From Gnetum montanum (Eukaryota > Streptophyta > Gnetopsida > Gnetales > Gnetaceae), in NCBI GenBank assembly GCA_015680685.1, contig MNCI01023457.1:440048-504047 (forward strand): 64,000 nucleotides of DNA, written 5' to 3'. This document shows positions 24,084 through 34,740 of this stretch, in pieces. Under the pieces are notes generated by a model. The model was not told the DNA's origin and ran no database searches. It saw only the letters and a list, made by a program, of their open reading frames with translations. The translations under genes were made by a program, and so were the position numbers. Each line of letters opens with the position of its first letter. Within the stretch, counting starts at the first letter, position 1.

Positions 24084-24888
24084 TGATGAAATATTTTTAT
24101 TGTTGACCCCAACATCGAGTACGTGACGTTATGTAAGCAACTTCGAAGCATCTACCCTGGGTCTATAAATACTACACCTGGGCTCTTGTTTTGAGTTAGT
24201 TTTTAGTCATTCTTATTTAGAGTAGCAAAGCTCTTGTAGTTTATTTTTCTCAAAGTTAGAATATTTTTTGAGTGCCTGCAGAAGGAGTCTAAGTGTGTAT
24301 GGTTCTTTGTTCAAGCATTGATGTACCTAAGTGTAGTAGTGTGATAGGAATAAAATGAACTCTTTTGACAATCCTTGTAGCACTGAGAATAGCTTAACAT
24401 TTTCTTTATTGCATTTTACTTTCTTGCTCTTTCTTTTAATGCATTTGAATTAGCAATTTATTTCTAGTGGTTAATAAACATGAGCACGAACACTTTAAGC
24501 ATTCATATAGTACTTGGTAACCTAACAACGCTTAATGTTTGGTAGCTCAACAGTGCTATATGTATTCAAAAAAGTGGGGTGGTTACTTGTGTTAGGCTAG
24601 CTAGACAATAGACATTAGTTTTCAATCTACTCTACTTTTATTCTTGTTGTAGGTGATTACATCCATAAAATATAAAATGACAAAAATTCATATACCTCAG
24701 TTACACTTAAACCATATCATTGAGCCTGACAAGTGTAGTTGGGAAGACAATGAATGTTCTTAATGTCGTTTTACTTCATAGAGAAACTAGTGTATGAGAT
24801 AACTATAGATCCATGGAATTCAACCAGATTGCATGTAACACCTTAGTGATTAGTATGGTTGGACATAGGGGCACCTCACTGCTCGTCA
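24084..24888 (+). repeat. 3' LTR of B2
   Basis: It starts TGATGA and ends TCGTCA, one change from the family TCATCA. TATAAATA at 24164-24171 and AATAAA at 24349-24354 are both intact. It is somewhat shorter than the 5' LTR (805 against 863 bp) because of small deletions near its start. Confidence 0.9.
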
Positions 24889-24893
24889 ATACT
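24889..24893. repeat. Right target-site duplication of B2 (ATACT)
   Basis: An exact copy of 14840-14844. Gag sequence of B3 resumes immediately after it. Confidence 0.9.
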
Positions 24894-26102
24894 TATCATT
24901 GAAGAGCTTAAGCATCATACTTGATCTGTAGATTGATTTATGCTCCAAGTACTGTTGCTAACTTTCATCTTCTTTGATGAGTGTCCTTAGGAATAGCTTT
25001 AACTTTTACCATTCATTATCCATGTTCTACAAGGCACAAGCATTGTGAAAGGCATGAAGATGGTTTTGTAAATCTGAGTTATATCCTCCTTCGAACTTTG
25101 GAATATTTTTCATATCCAACCACTTCATCGAGATATCTTTTACATGTCTAGTTGTAATTCTCACCACTTTTGTGATATGCAACATATTTTGAGTTGCATG
25201 TGAAGGCCCATCATAGTCATAGCCTCTATAATGGCCATGATGCCTCTGATGTCATTTACTATCCCTTCTTTCATGGTGGCAGGCCTCCCTTGACTACCCA
25301 CACCCCTAATCTTGACTATTCTAGTGAGCCCTACGATCATCTATGTCTTACCAGTCATCTCCATCACAAGCACGTCCTCTATAGCTTTAGTCAAAGCTAG
25401 TGGAGGAAGAAGAGGATGATGAAGGTGAAGAGGAAGGAGGACTAGCACCATGATAGTGCTTGCTACCTCTTCTCTAATGGTCATGGCCATGATCATCATC
25501 ATGTTACTTGTCCTTGTCTTTGCCATAACTCCTACCTTTGGATCCCCCATGATTGTGGGATCACAACTTGCTTGAATTAGGGTTGTTTATAGTGGATTGT
25601 AAATTCTAGTTCAAGCCCCCTTCTTTAAAACCAAGGGAAGGAGAGTTAGTGAAATGAGAACCCCTAGAGAAGGGATCCTCACTATCTTTTTGGCCCAACA
25701 AGAATAAAGGGTTATTGTACCATTTTCCTTCGTAGCTTTGTAGTGCCTCTCTTGTTGTTGATCTATTTTACATTGTGCCCCAGTGGGATGGTAATCTTTG
25801 GAGTCATGGTCCTGCACAATGTATTTAGCATGAAACTCTTAGATTCCAAACATCATAAGAGTTTGTTGGAGCATCACAGGAACTAATCGATCAAGCAACA
25901 ACACAATGTTGCTCTCCATGTCCCTCCATTGCAACTATTCATCCTAATGTAGGATGAAGGTGAAGTCTAATACATACTCATCAAGATGAGTATATACCAC
26001 TATGCATTATTGGGGCATTAGCGAATATGATCATTCATTACTTTGTTAATTAAATGTATGCTCAAACCTTGGTGGAGAATCATCCCTGTGAGAAGAAGAC
26101 AT
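24894..26102 (-). pseudogene. B3 gag, N-terminal half
   Basis: The start codon is the minus-strand ATG at 26100-26102, aligned with the gag start of B2. The segment KDYHPTGAQ at about 25780 matches DYHPTKAQ of B2. A Ser-rich and then His/Asp-rich acidic region follows, and the beginning of the capsid domain near 24900-25150 is cut by B2. Several stops are present; plus-strand ORFs here are shadows. Confidence 0.75.
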
Positions 26103-26238
26103 TTTTAGATTGGAAGAAAATATCAGTGTATATTTACAATTATTATTACTATTTGAATAATTGTGAATTTAAGGTTCGATCCAACAATGTTGAATAATTT
26201 TCACTAAGTCCTAGAAAGCGCACGTAGCTAAGTAAAGT

Positions 26239-26256
26239 TTCTATTAATGGTGCCAA
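26239..26256 (-). other. Primer binding site of B3, degenerate
   Basis: Read on the minus strand, TTGGCACC follows the LTR end directly, as in B2. The rest (ATTAATAGAA) has diverged from the tRNA-Asp-type site. Confidence 0.55.
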
Positions 26257-27078
26257 TGATAAGCAATGAGGGTACCCTACACCGAATCATATGAAGCACT
26301 AGCATTCACTCAATGATCTAGTCAAATTCCAAAGACTTTAGGTTTCTAAGTACACTAGTTCTAGGAGGCGAGTCTAACCATTGCAATCATTATCTTCTTA
26401 GTTCCACTTGTGACATACAAGAGTATGGTTAAGTGTAATTGAGGCATATGATTTTTATCATTTTATCTTTTATGAATTAAGTCATCTAAGAACATGAATA
26501 GGGTAATTGAATGCTTAATTAATCTAATAACTAGCTAACACTTAACTAATCCTAACATAGGCATTAATTTCCACTTTCCATACACAACTTTAACACGTTA
26601 TAGCACCACTAGGTTACCAAGCATTAAGTGCTACTTGGGTTATCAAGCGTTAAATGTATGTTCGAAGTGATCATGCTTATGTTTTATATTTAAATAATAT
26701 TAATTAATTACTTAAAATATTAAAGTAAATTGCACGAGTATTAAATGCATAAAGAAAACATTAATTTATTCCCAAATGCTACAAGGTCTGATTAGAAAAC
26801 CTCGTCTTTATTATTGTCGACACTGAAGTGCTCAGGTACAACAATGCTTAAATAAAGATCTGTACACTCTTTGATTTCTATTGCTGGAACTTAAAAATAT
26901 TCTCTCTCAAATGGAAAAACTGTAAGTGCTTCACTAAAACTATGAAAAGATTGCCATAAATGTAGTGGGTAGGCACACATTTATAGGCAGAGATAGGATG
27001 CCCCATTGATGGGTGCACATCAACATGTCAAACCCCACATCGATGAGAATCAATGCAGCCCAACAATACAACTCATCA
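26257..27078 (-). repeat. 5' LTR of B3
   Basis: On the plus strand it runs from TGATAAGC to ACTCATCA, so in element orientation it starts TGATGA. A minus-strand TATA box (TATAAA) is at 26980-26985. The outer flank is AAGCT (27079-27083); the other copy of the target duplication lies outside the window. Confidence 0.75.
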
Positions 27079-29370
27079 AAGCTTATGATTTTTTCTCATT
27101 TTTTCATTGATACCTTAAACATTAAAATACCATAAACATTATGAAACCTTAAAATAATCAAATTACTTATTTACTTCTCATTTTCATAGTCTATGATGAT
27201 TCAACCTTGTCCAAGGAGGTTACCATTGTATAGTATGGGGTTTAGTCATCAAGGATATGACTTAAAGCCATTTTATTACATTTTGCATATGGTTTTGTAC
27301 CTATCCCTTAAGGGATTGCAACACATGTGAGTGTGTGTGAGCATTGCCTTTATTTCCAAGTGGGATTGCAATGCATATGTATTTATTATTGTTTGTTCTT
27401 TATAACTATAAATACATAAAGAATCAAAAAATATAAAATTATAAATATTCTATTATCTTTACCACTAGGGCAACATGGATTTAAATTATATTATATGTAT
27501 TATAGTATATTTTCTATTATTTGAACACAATAACATACACAAGTATTCTTTGCAATCCACTAAACATCATCTTCAAAGGTTATGACCAAATTGCATCATA
27601 ATTTGAATGATATATCCCTTGGTACAAAACCAGTTGGATCCCTATTAGCTACTATAACCATCACTAGGATTACCAAGTGACATGTAATTAGGTGTACTAA
27701 GGAATATCACTACTAGTTTGCTAGAGGATTATACATTATGCTCAAGATTGATCATACTAGGGAATGTAAATATTATGCTACACGTAAATGAATGCAAATT
27801 CCAATGGAAAAGTAAATTTTATAAGAAATTAAATTACATTTAAAAGTAAATCCAAGCTAAGTAAAATGCTATAATGATTAGAAATAAGCTTAATTTTTAT
27901 TTGTAGCCATGAAAAGTATCCAAGAATACTCCCCTCAAATAAAGATGTAACACACGAGTATATAAAATCTCATATATTTGTTTTGTTATTTATTTTCTTA
28001 TGTTTTATTTTAAGCATAAGGGTATATTTAATTATATTAATAATATATTATTTCTTACTACTGGGTATGCTAATACTCCCTTCTTTTTACTAATTGAAAA
28101 TACAACTTGAGATCCCTTATATTGCATAATAATTATTATATACTTATGCTTATGCATATTGAGGTCTAAACCCTTGATTTTCTATTTATATATATTCTTA
28201 GTACACTATTATTTTATTATGTTATTCTTTTTATTCAAGTTTATTCTCTCATTATCTTACTAACTGTTATTATTCCTAATTTGAACAAATAGAAAAGATG
28301 GTGGTGGCCCATTCTTAGTAATTTATAATTATTTTTTATTTTTTATATTTTATGATTTTTTGAATAATTTAAGAATATGATAAAAAAGGCATCGTAAATG
28401 GATATTTATGGTTTATTCCTATTATTCTCTTATTTTGTCTTGAAACCCATTATTGAACATGTGGGCTTATTATAATATTCTCTTGGTTAAACACACTAGT
28501 TAACCATTTGCAACATCTTGTGAATACATGTGACTCAATGTTAGCATTAGATAGATATTGTTGACATTTTACAAACCCTATTTTGTGTGTCTATATACTT
28601 GACAATGTGCTTTGCTCTATCATTCTCTTGCTTATAGGTTATGTATAGAAAATCTCTTAAGGAATTTTGGATCCAAACCTGATCTTGCTTAATAAAGCTT
28701 TGTTCTCACCTAATCATTCAACGTAGAGAAAATATTCTTACTTCCATCCATTTTTGCTTTACAATTCAACCTTCTTTAGATCTACCTTTCTATTATTATT
28801 TCTCTGTATCAATCTAGCTTTATTTCTTATTGTTAATTGAACCCTTGTTTATTATTATTTCTTCATAATTCATCATTTTCCTTATTTTTTGCTTTGCATT
28901 TCAACCTCATATTTCTCTTAGATCATCTCCCTCCAATGAGAGTGGTATTGGTAGTCTTCCTAAGTGTCATGAACCTAGTCATGATGGATCTAGAGGTCAT
29001 AATGGAACTTTTCCATATTTTCCAGAATCATACAATGATGGTGATATTTTATGAAAATGGCTTCTTCATTTGGAAATGGATAACAAATATTTTGGGAATT
29101 TATGGAGAAATTCAACATGTTTAAAGCTAGAAAACCAATGGGTGTGCTACTAATATTGGCTGCTAAATCATCTAGATTGACTTTAGAGATAGCACATCAA
29201 CCTAGAGGCATTGCAAATTGTCTTAAACAAGTTCATTAATAATATGATTTGTAACAAAGTAACTAGTATAGAAATGGTTGGTCAGCCATCTAGGTTGGAT
29301 TCAAAGTTGGATCATTAATCTAAAAGCATTGTAGTTAGTAATATACCTTATCTAGGATGGTAGTAAAGAG
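27079..29370. other. Unassigned AT-rich DNA between B3 and C
   Basis: No LTR, tRNA or intact ORF was identified. It is very AT-rich from 27400 to 28450. One plus-strand frame at about 28918-29130 reads like protein for ~68 codons with a single TGA (segments GSLPKCHEPSHDGSRGHNG and KWLLHLEMDNKYFGNLW). This may be a remnant of an older gag or host exon, but it was not recognised. The conceptual ORF at 28837 in another frame is hydrophobic and probably spurious. Confidence 0.35.
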
Positions 29371-29375
29371 CTAGA
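29371..29375. repeat. Left target-site duplication of C (CTAGA)
   Basis: CTAGA before the LTR start TGTACC is repeated exactly at 48599-48603. This fixes the LTR border a few bases outside the first obvious block of LTR similarity. Confidence 0.85.
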
Positions 29376-31545
29376 TGTACCATCTGAAATCGTCGGTGCC
29401 GGGTTGGAACGTTACTGGCATCGAAAGATTCACAGACAAGCACATTAGACCCTTCCTCCACTTGAGGGCAAGCTGGAAATGGACGAAGGTAGAGTGCCTT
29501 GGATGCTTCGCACATGGATCAAACAAGGACTTCCCCAACATTTGCTGCTACAACACGTTGGGTTATATGTAAACTGCAACTAAATGTAAACTAGTACGAA
29601 CATACAGAAAATGTAAACGTGCGTAAACATAGAAAATGATGTAAACTGTAACAAAATTTGGCCAACTGTATCAAATGTATTGAAAAAGAGTGTGTACAAA
29701 GCACCGGTCTATACGTAGTTGTGGATCTACACAAGGTGGACGTATAGCCCCGGTTGATGAGGATGGGTGATGACAACTACTGGGAATTTCTGTAGGCACA
29801 ACGTGAATGCTGTATGATCAGTGTGTAGGATGTATGCCCAGTGTATGAGATTTGTGCTCCCGTGCTCTTTGTGTGAAAATGACAAACTTTTTCCTCTGCC
29901 AACCAAACCAAACCGAACCGAACCGAACCCCGATTTAGTCAAAAATTGGGATTTTATATGATCTTAGAGTGTGGGATTCGGATCTGGAGTGGGATGATTT
30001 GCTATGGGAGGTGAAATGTATGGATCTGGTGACAAGTGGGGTGTTGATCTGTGTGAAAGAATAAAATTTCACAAGTGTACAGCATGAACACTGTCCAGTT
30101 CACATGTTGGGCATGCAAACCCTCAGCGTATGAACTTTCATGCCCACAAAACATGAATGAATGATAGTTGTACAATAGATTTCATGGTTCTAGCCTATAG
30201 ATCTGAGCTCTGAAGTCCTATTTCTAGATTCAGCATGTCATTCTGAGCTCTAGGGTGTCCTGGCATGTCCATAGAGCTTCCAGCATGTGAGTATGGACTT
30301 CTGGCATGTTTCTGTACCCTCATACGCTGGGTGTATATGCTCCATACGCTAGACAGTAGGTGGTCAAGAAGGAAATATTTTGACCTATATTTTGATGTCT
30401 GAAGCTAATTTTGACCATGGATATATATGTCTGATATCCTAAGGATGCTTCTTGTTGAATTTGGGCGCATTTGGCCTTGATTTGTTTTGGGAGGCCTGAA
30501 GTTGAGCATGCTGGCCACACGCTGGGTGTATACGCTGGGCGTATAGGCTAGTGTGTGAGCATGAAAGCTACAATTTAGGAATCAAATATGGTATGTTGGG
30601 GTATGTACACTAATCCCTGAGTCTTGGTGGTCATCTAGGTCATCCGAGAGCTAATTTTGACTTTGTTTCGATGGCATTTTGGGCTCATCTCTAAGGTGCA
30701 TGCAGACTGTATGCTAGGCATATACGCTGGGCATATAGGCCAGGGTGTGAGGCTAAAAATGATACTTTTGATGCCCAAAATGGAAGTTTTCAAAGCTTGT
30801 GATGATGTATATTGGATTCCCATGTCCCGAGGGTCAACCCCATGCCAAAAAACTTGCCTGAAAATCTCTGTTTGACCTTGTCCTTGGTGCCACATGCTAG
30901 GCATACACGCTGGGCGTGCAGGATGTACATGCTCAGCGTGTGAACTTAAAAGTGCATGATTTTAAAGTCAAAACTTGATTTTCTTGAGCCCATGATGATT
31001 CTTAACAATTTTCCTATCTCTAAGAGTCAATTCCTTGTGAAAATCTTGTTCTAAAGTGCCTGTTTTGGGTCACCTTGGAAGTCATACGCTGGGCGTACAC
31101 GTCAGGCGTGTGAGCCAGCGTGTAGGCAGGAAATGACCTGTTCGGTGCCAAAAATTTGATTTTTAGGAGCCTAAGACCTACTTGGGACCTTAGGGAAGGT
31201 TATGGAAAGTCTAGAACTTTAATTCTAGCCTATTTTGATGAGTTTTTAAGGCTCAAAAGTTGCTACACGCTGGGCCGCACGCTGGGCCATACTCTGGGCA
31301 TGTATAGGCCAGCGTACAAGATGCATACTTAGTGAAAACCAAGTATTTTGAGCTCAAAATTTACCAGGTTTGATGATAGATGTCACTGTAGTCATTTTTG
31401 GATCCCAGGGAACCATTTCTTGCTCAATTTGACTCTGTTTGAAGCTGTCTGTGAGGTCGTCAAGCTTCAGTCATGCTAGGGAGCATCATGACTTAGCTCG
31501 ATTCTTGTTGGAGAAGTGCTAAGATCAGAATTTTGTGGTGTGTCA
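29376..31545 (-). repeat. 3' LTR of C, built of ~190-bp units
   Basis: It aligns over its whole length with 46445-48598. The part from about 30110 to 31330 (U3 in element orientation) consists of about six diverged units of 182-202 bp. Each carries the word ACGCTGGGCGT and inverse copies such as CCAGCGTGTG, with clusters near 30313, 30515, 30700, 30890, 31080 and 31262. The part at 29565-29660 repeats GTAAAC five times. Near 29906 there is a short AACCGAACC microsatellite. Confidence 0.85.
29953..29959 (-). promoter_or_regulatory. TATA box in the 3' LTR of C
   Basis: On the minus strand the sequence reads CATATAAAATCCC. The same site is at 47012-47018 in the 5' LTR, where it would drive the element RNA. 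It places R plus U5 at about 29376-29925 and the repeat units in U3. Confidence 0.55.
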
Positions 31546-31560
31546 TTGGCCCCTCTTTGT
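31546..31560 (-). other. Polypurine tract of C
   Basis: On the minus strand AAAGAGGGGCCAA directly precedes the 3' LTR, which begins TGACACACC. Confidence 0.75.
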
Positions 31561-32979
31561 TGATGCTTGGAGGAATTGACCTGAGAAGTGTCGACAAAGA
31601 AGTACAAAACATCACAAGTAACTTGGTAGAAATATTGTCCTTTGGCACTGGGCCAGATGTCATCGCACCGTGTTCAGTAGTACATGGGATTGAGGAAATG
31701 AAGTTTGTAGCTAGATAGGGAAATAGAAATTGTGGGGATTGGAAATTAATCAAGGGATTGTGCATGGTGAAGGGGATGCTCTGGTGTGTATATGGTTCAT
31801 GTTGATCCTTGTCAATAGCCATTGTCTAGCAAACTTGGGACCAAGGCATGAGGTGTACGTCCTTTAGCGGAACAAGACTCTTGTTTAGTGTTTAAGAGAA
31901 CTTGTTGGCACAACCAAAGCCACATGATGATGTGTTGCATTCTTTGGAGGAATAGGGACTCTATTTAGTGTTAAATGGAACCTGTTGGTGGAGAGCCAAA
32001 GCCACATAATGAGATGTTACTTGAGCATTTGAGACATGAGTACTTGCTTCCAAGCCAACTGCCTTCTTGTGTTTCTTTTTGGCTTTTTTGCTCTTTGCTC
32101 TTTGTTCTTTTATCCTACTTTGTTTTGATCTTGTACTCATGCTCAAGTGCCATGTTGTGTGTCACAACTGCTTAAAAGTATTGCGGTGTGCAATGGTGTG
32201 TTCAATGTTTTGGGGTGTACTGGGTGTGTCAGGGGTGTAATTGAGTAGAGTATGTTGAGGAATAGATGGGAAATGTAACGGGAAATGGGAATGTACTAGT
32301 GAATGGCTTGATTAACCTTGTTACGTGTGTTAGGAACAATGTGGTACCTTGCTGCTATGATGAAGTGCATTCTCGTACGAACACCTCTGAGTGTCATCTT
32401 GCAAACACAACTTCAAGAAGACAAGAAAACCATGAGTGAGTGAGTAAGCTTAGACTTGAACAGCAACTGATGAAACAAAGGCACTAGATGAGATTTCAGG
32501 CACTGAATATGAATGATAGTAATGTTGTTAGGATCAACTGATGATGAGTGACACAGCGGCTCTGATGAAGTTTGAATGCAGCTACAGATTAGGAGGCTAG
32601 AGATGAAGCTGCCAGTTTATAGTCGTAGCAGACTGTCATGGGTTAGTTTTATGTCATAACCCATTCGACGTTGCCAGTTTAGCATCGTAGCGGATGGTAC
32701 ATTACTAGTTTATAGTCTTGGCGGACTGTGGAGAGGCAAACCAGTTTATAGTCTTAGTGGACTCTAGCGAACAAAACTGTGGTAGTTGAATGTCATACCA
32801 GACGGGTGCTATTTTATTGTCATTGTGGATGAACTGTGGTGCTAGTTTATCGTCATAACGCTAGGATGAGTGGTGGTGCCAGTTTTAGGTCATGGTTCCA
32901 GGACCATGGATTAGATGTGTTAGTTGTGGTGCCAGTTTATCATCATAACACCAGGATGAGTGCATACTTGAGTGTATGC
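31561..32979 (-). other. C region between integrase stop and 3' LTR
   Basis: No conserved ORF is seen; short ORFs on both strands overlap one another. The part nearest integrase (32613-32958) is an array of stem-loop units annotated separately. The rest shows no feature beyond two similar segments near 31855 and 31950 (a GGAACAAGACTC/GGAATAGGGACTC repeat). Confidence 0.5.
32613..32958. repeat. Stem-loop array 1 of C (about ten units)
   Basis: Units share the leader AGTTTA and a 4-bp stem. Canonical 6-nt-loop units pair at 32621/32631 (AGTC/GACT), 32683/32693 (CATC/GATG), 32714/32724 and 32750/32760 (AGTC/GACT), 32791/32801 (TGTC/GACG) and 32818/32828. Three units have 10-nt loops: 32851/32865, 32888/32902 (GGTC/GACC) and 32941/32955 (CATC/GATG). 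One copy near 32645 is irregular and instead forms an 8-bp stem ATGGGTTA/TAACCCAT. Confidence 0.75.
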
Positions 32980-34068
32980 TTAAACGTAGAACGGTTTCAA
33001 GTACAATTGGTTAGTCGGGTGTGCAAGCTCGTTCCCTTCCATGTCAGCTAGCTTAAACACTCCATTGTCATATGCTTTGGTGACCAAGTAAGGCCTTTCC
33101 CAGTTGGCTGAGAATTTGTCCAGGTGTTCCTGAACTGCTTTGAGTACAAGGTCACCTTCCTTGATCGGGCACTTATGAATATCGTGTTAATGGCACCGTC
33201 ATTGTTGCTTCTGGTACCATTTGATCTAATTGAGCGCATGTGTGCATTCCTTCACCGAGTCCAAGTCAACAATGCACAAGTCATGGTTTTGACCCTCATC
33301 GAGGAGTCCAAAGAGTGTGATCCTTAAAGATGGTACCTGCAACTCCAAAGGTAAAATAGCTTCCGAACCATAAACAAGACTATATGGTGTTTTACCTGTG
33401 GATGTCCAATGCGTAGTCTGGTAGGCCCATAATGCGTATACTAGCTGCTCGTGCCATCTTTTCTTGCTTTGAGTAAGAATATTCTTGAGCACTGTGATAA
33501 TGATCTTATTTGTAGCTTCAGCTTGTCCATTGCTCTGAGGGTAGTAAGGGGATGAAAATGAATGTTTAATACCTAGGCTCTCACAGAATGTCTTTGTTTC
33601 GACACTGTTGAATTGTGGCCCATTGTCAGTGATGATGGTCATTGGGATGCCAAAGCGGGTCACAATATTTTCTAAGATGACGTTGCATACTTTTTTTGAT
33701 GTGGTTTTCCTAAGGGGAATAGCTTCTACCCATTTAGTAAAGTATTCTATCGTGGTTATGATAAAGCTATGTCCTATGGAAGATGGGGGAGTTATTGGTC
33801 TGATAATGTCTAACCCCCATTTCTGGAAAGGCTAGGTGATTTGCGTGGTATGCAACTCATTTGGTGGAACATGTATCAAATTGCTATGTTTTTGGCAGAT
33901 GTTGCACATTTTGACCTTGGAGAAACAATCGTACTCCATGTGTGACCCATAATAGCCAAAATATCTTATTTTTGTTGCCATTGCTTTGGGCGCTATGTGC
34001 CCTCTGCATAGTCCTTCATGTACTTGCTCCACGATGGTTTGGCTATCAGTGCTACTAATGCACATCAA
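32980..34068 (-). pseudogene. C integrase, one frame with four stops
   Basis: A single minus-strand frame of 363 codons without frameshift. The zinc-binding domain (VHEGLCRGH ... CNICQKH) is at about 33890-34020. The core follows with all catalytic residues: D in WGLDII (about 33815), D in IITDNGPQF, and E in SNGQAEATNK, 35 residues after the second D. The C-terminal part reads KEGDLVLKAVQEHLDKFSAN and then PYLVTKAYDNG, and ends at the TAA on 32980-32982. Stops are at 33832 (TAG), 33226 (TAG), about 33205 (TGA) and about 33196 (TAA), each explicable as a C-to-T change in a Gln or Arg codon. Confidence 0.9.
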
Positions 34069-34740
34069 CAGGATACCTTCGTAGGATCTACGACATAACG
34101 TGTCACCTACTAATGCATACTATTGAGAACATTTTCGTACTACGTACTTTTGGGCATTTGTTAGATGTTGAGGTGGTTTGCCATGTAGAAGGTACTCTTT
34201 TATGTCATCATACCATTCTACAACGTGTGTTGTACTAACAGATGCAATTGGTAATTCATTGGGAGTATCAGTTATGGGTTTAGCACAACTGATTATAGAA
34301 CTAGGCAACGTGTGGAACATGTTTGGCGATATGTTTAAAGCTAATGTGGCAAGTGCATCTGCAATGGTGTTATCATTTCTAGATGCATGTTGCACCTCTA
34401 TGTTTTCGAATCGCTTCAGCAAGTGCTTAGTCAAATCACAGTATGATTGTAAGTGTTGCGCTTTGCACGCGTAAACGTCTATGACTTGATTTAAAACTAA
34501 TTGTGAGTCACCTCTGACTACGAGTTGTATGATGTCTAAAGCTAGTGCTGCCATGAGACCTCTAAGGAGACCTTCGTACTCTGCTACGTTGTTGGTACAG
34601 TGAAAGTCAAAACGATAAGCAAAAGGTCGGATCTCCCCGGAGGGATAGGTGATGATGGCGGTAGCACTTCCCCTCGAGAGGTGGATGGTCCATCAAAGTT
34701 CAAAATGGCATTGTAGTCATCGGACACTATGTCTATTGCA
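34069..34740 (-). pseudogene. C second RNase H, archaeal-like (aRNH)
   Basis: Tat-lineage elements are known to have gained a second RNase H between the first one and integrase. Here the order fits: an Asp motif (ILNFDGPSTSRG, about 34690-34725), a Glu motif (NNVAEYEGLLRGL, about 34550-34595), a second Asp motif (VVRGDSQLVLNQV, about 34500) and a third (NTIADALATLA, about 34350-34380). A frameshift near 34670 separates the first motif from the rest, and a TAG lies at about 34120. The plus-strand ORF 34178-34474 is a shadow. Confidence 0.8.

Larger units (their letters stand above)
14845..24888 (+). mobile_element. Element B2: complete Athila-like LTR retrotransposon
   Basis: It has two LTRs, a primer site, gag, protease, RT, RNase H, integrase, a post-pol spacer and a perfect ATACT target duplication. 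It is 10.0 kb long and lies in the gag of B3. The LTRs differ at roughly 12% of positions where compared by eye, so it is old. All coding domains carry stops, and several catalytic residues are lost by G-to-A changes. The env-position ORF of B1 is absent; only ~340 bp separate the conserved spacer from the 3' LTR. Confidence 0.9.
11041..27078 (-). mobile_element. Element B3: Athila-like element interrupted by B1 and B2
   Basis: Reading right to left: 5' LTR (27078-26257), primer site, gag (26102-24894), insertion of B2, rest of gag, protease, RT, RNase H and the start of integrase, where B1 cuts it at 11041. Its remaining 3' part must lie left of the window. B3 predates B1 and B2 because both interrupt it. 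Joining 14844 to 24894 over one copy of ATACT gives sequence collinear with gag of B2 (near 17040). Confidence 0.8.

Noticed and set aside
29384-29390. LTR border of C at TGAAATCG, the first obvious block of LTR similarity
   Set aside because: Flanks there (CCATC and CTAGA) do not match. Moving the border to TGTACC at 29376 gives an exact CTAGA duplication and still aligns with the other LTR through transitions.
29876-29935. AACCGAACC repeat as a telomere-like array
   Set aside because: It is only a few units, lies at the same place in both LTRs of C, and does not match the plant telomere repeat.
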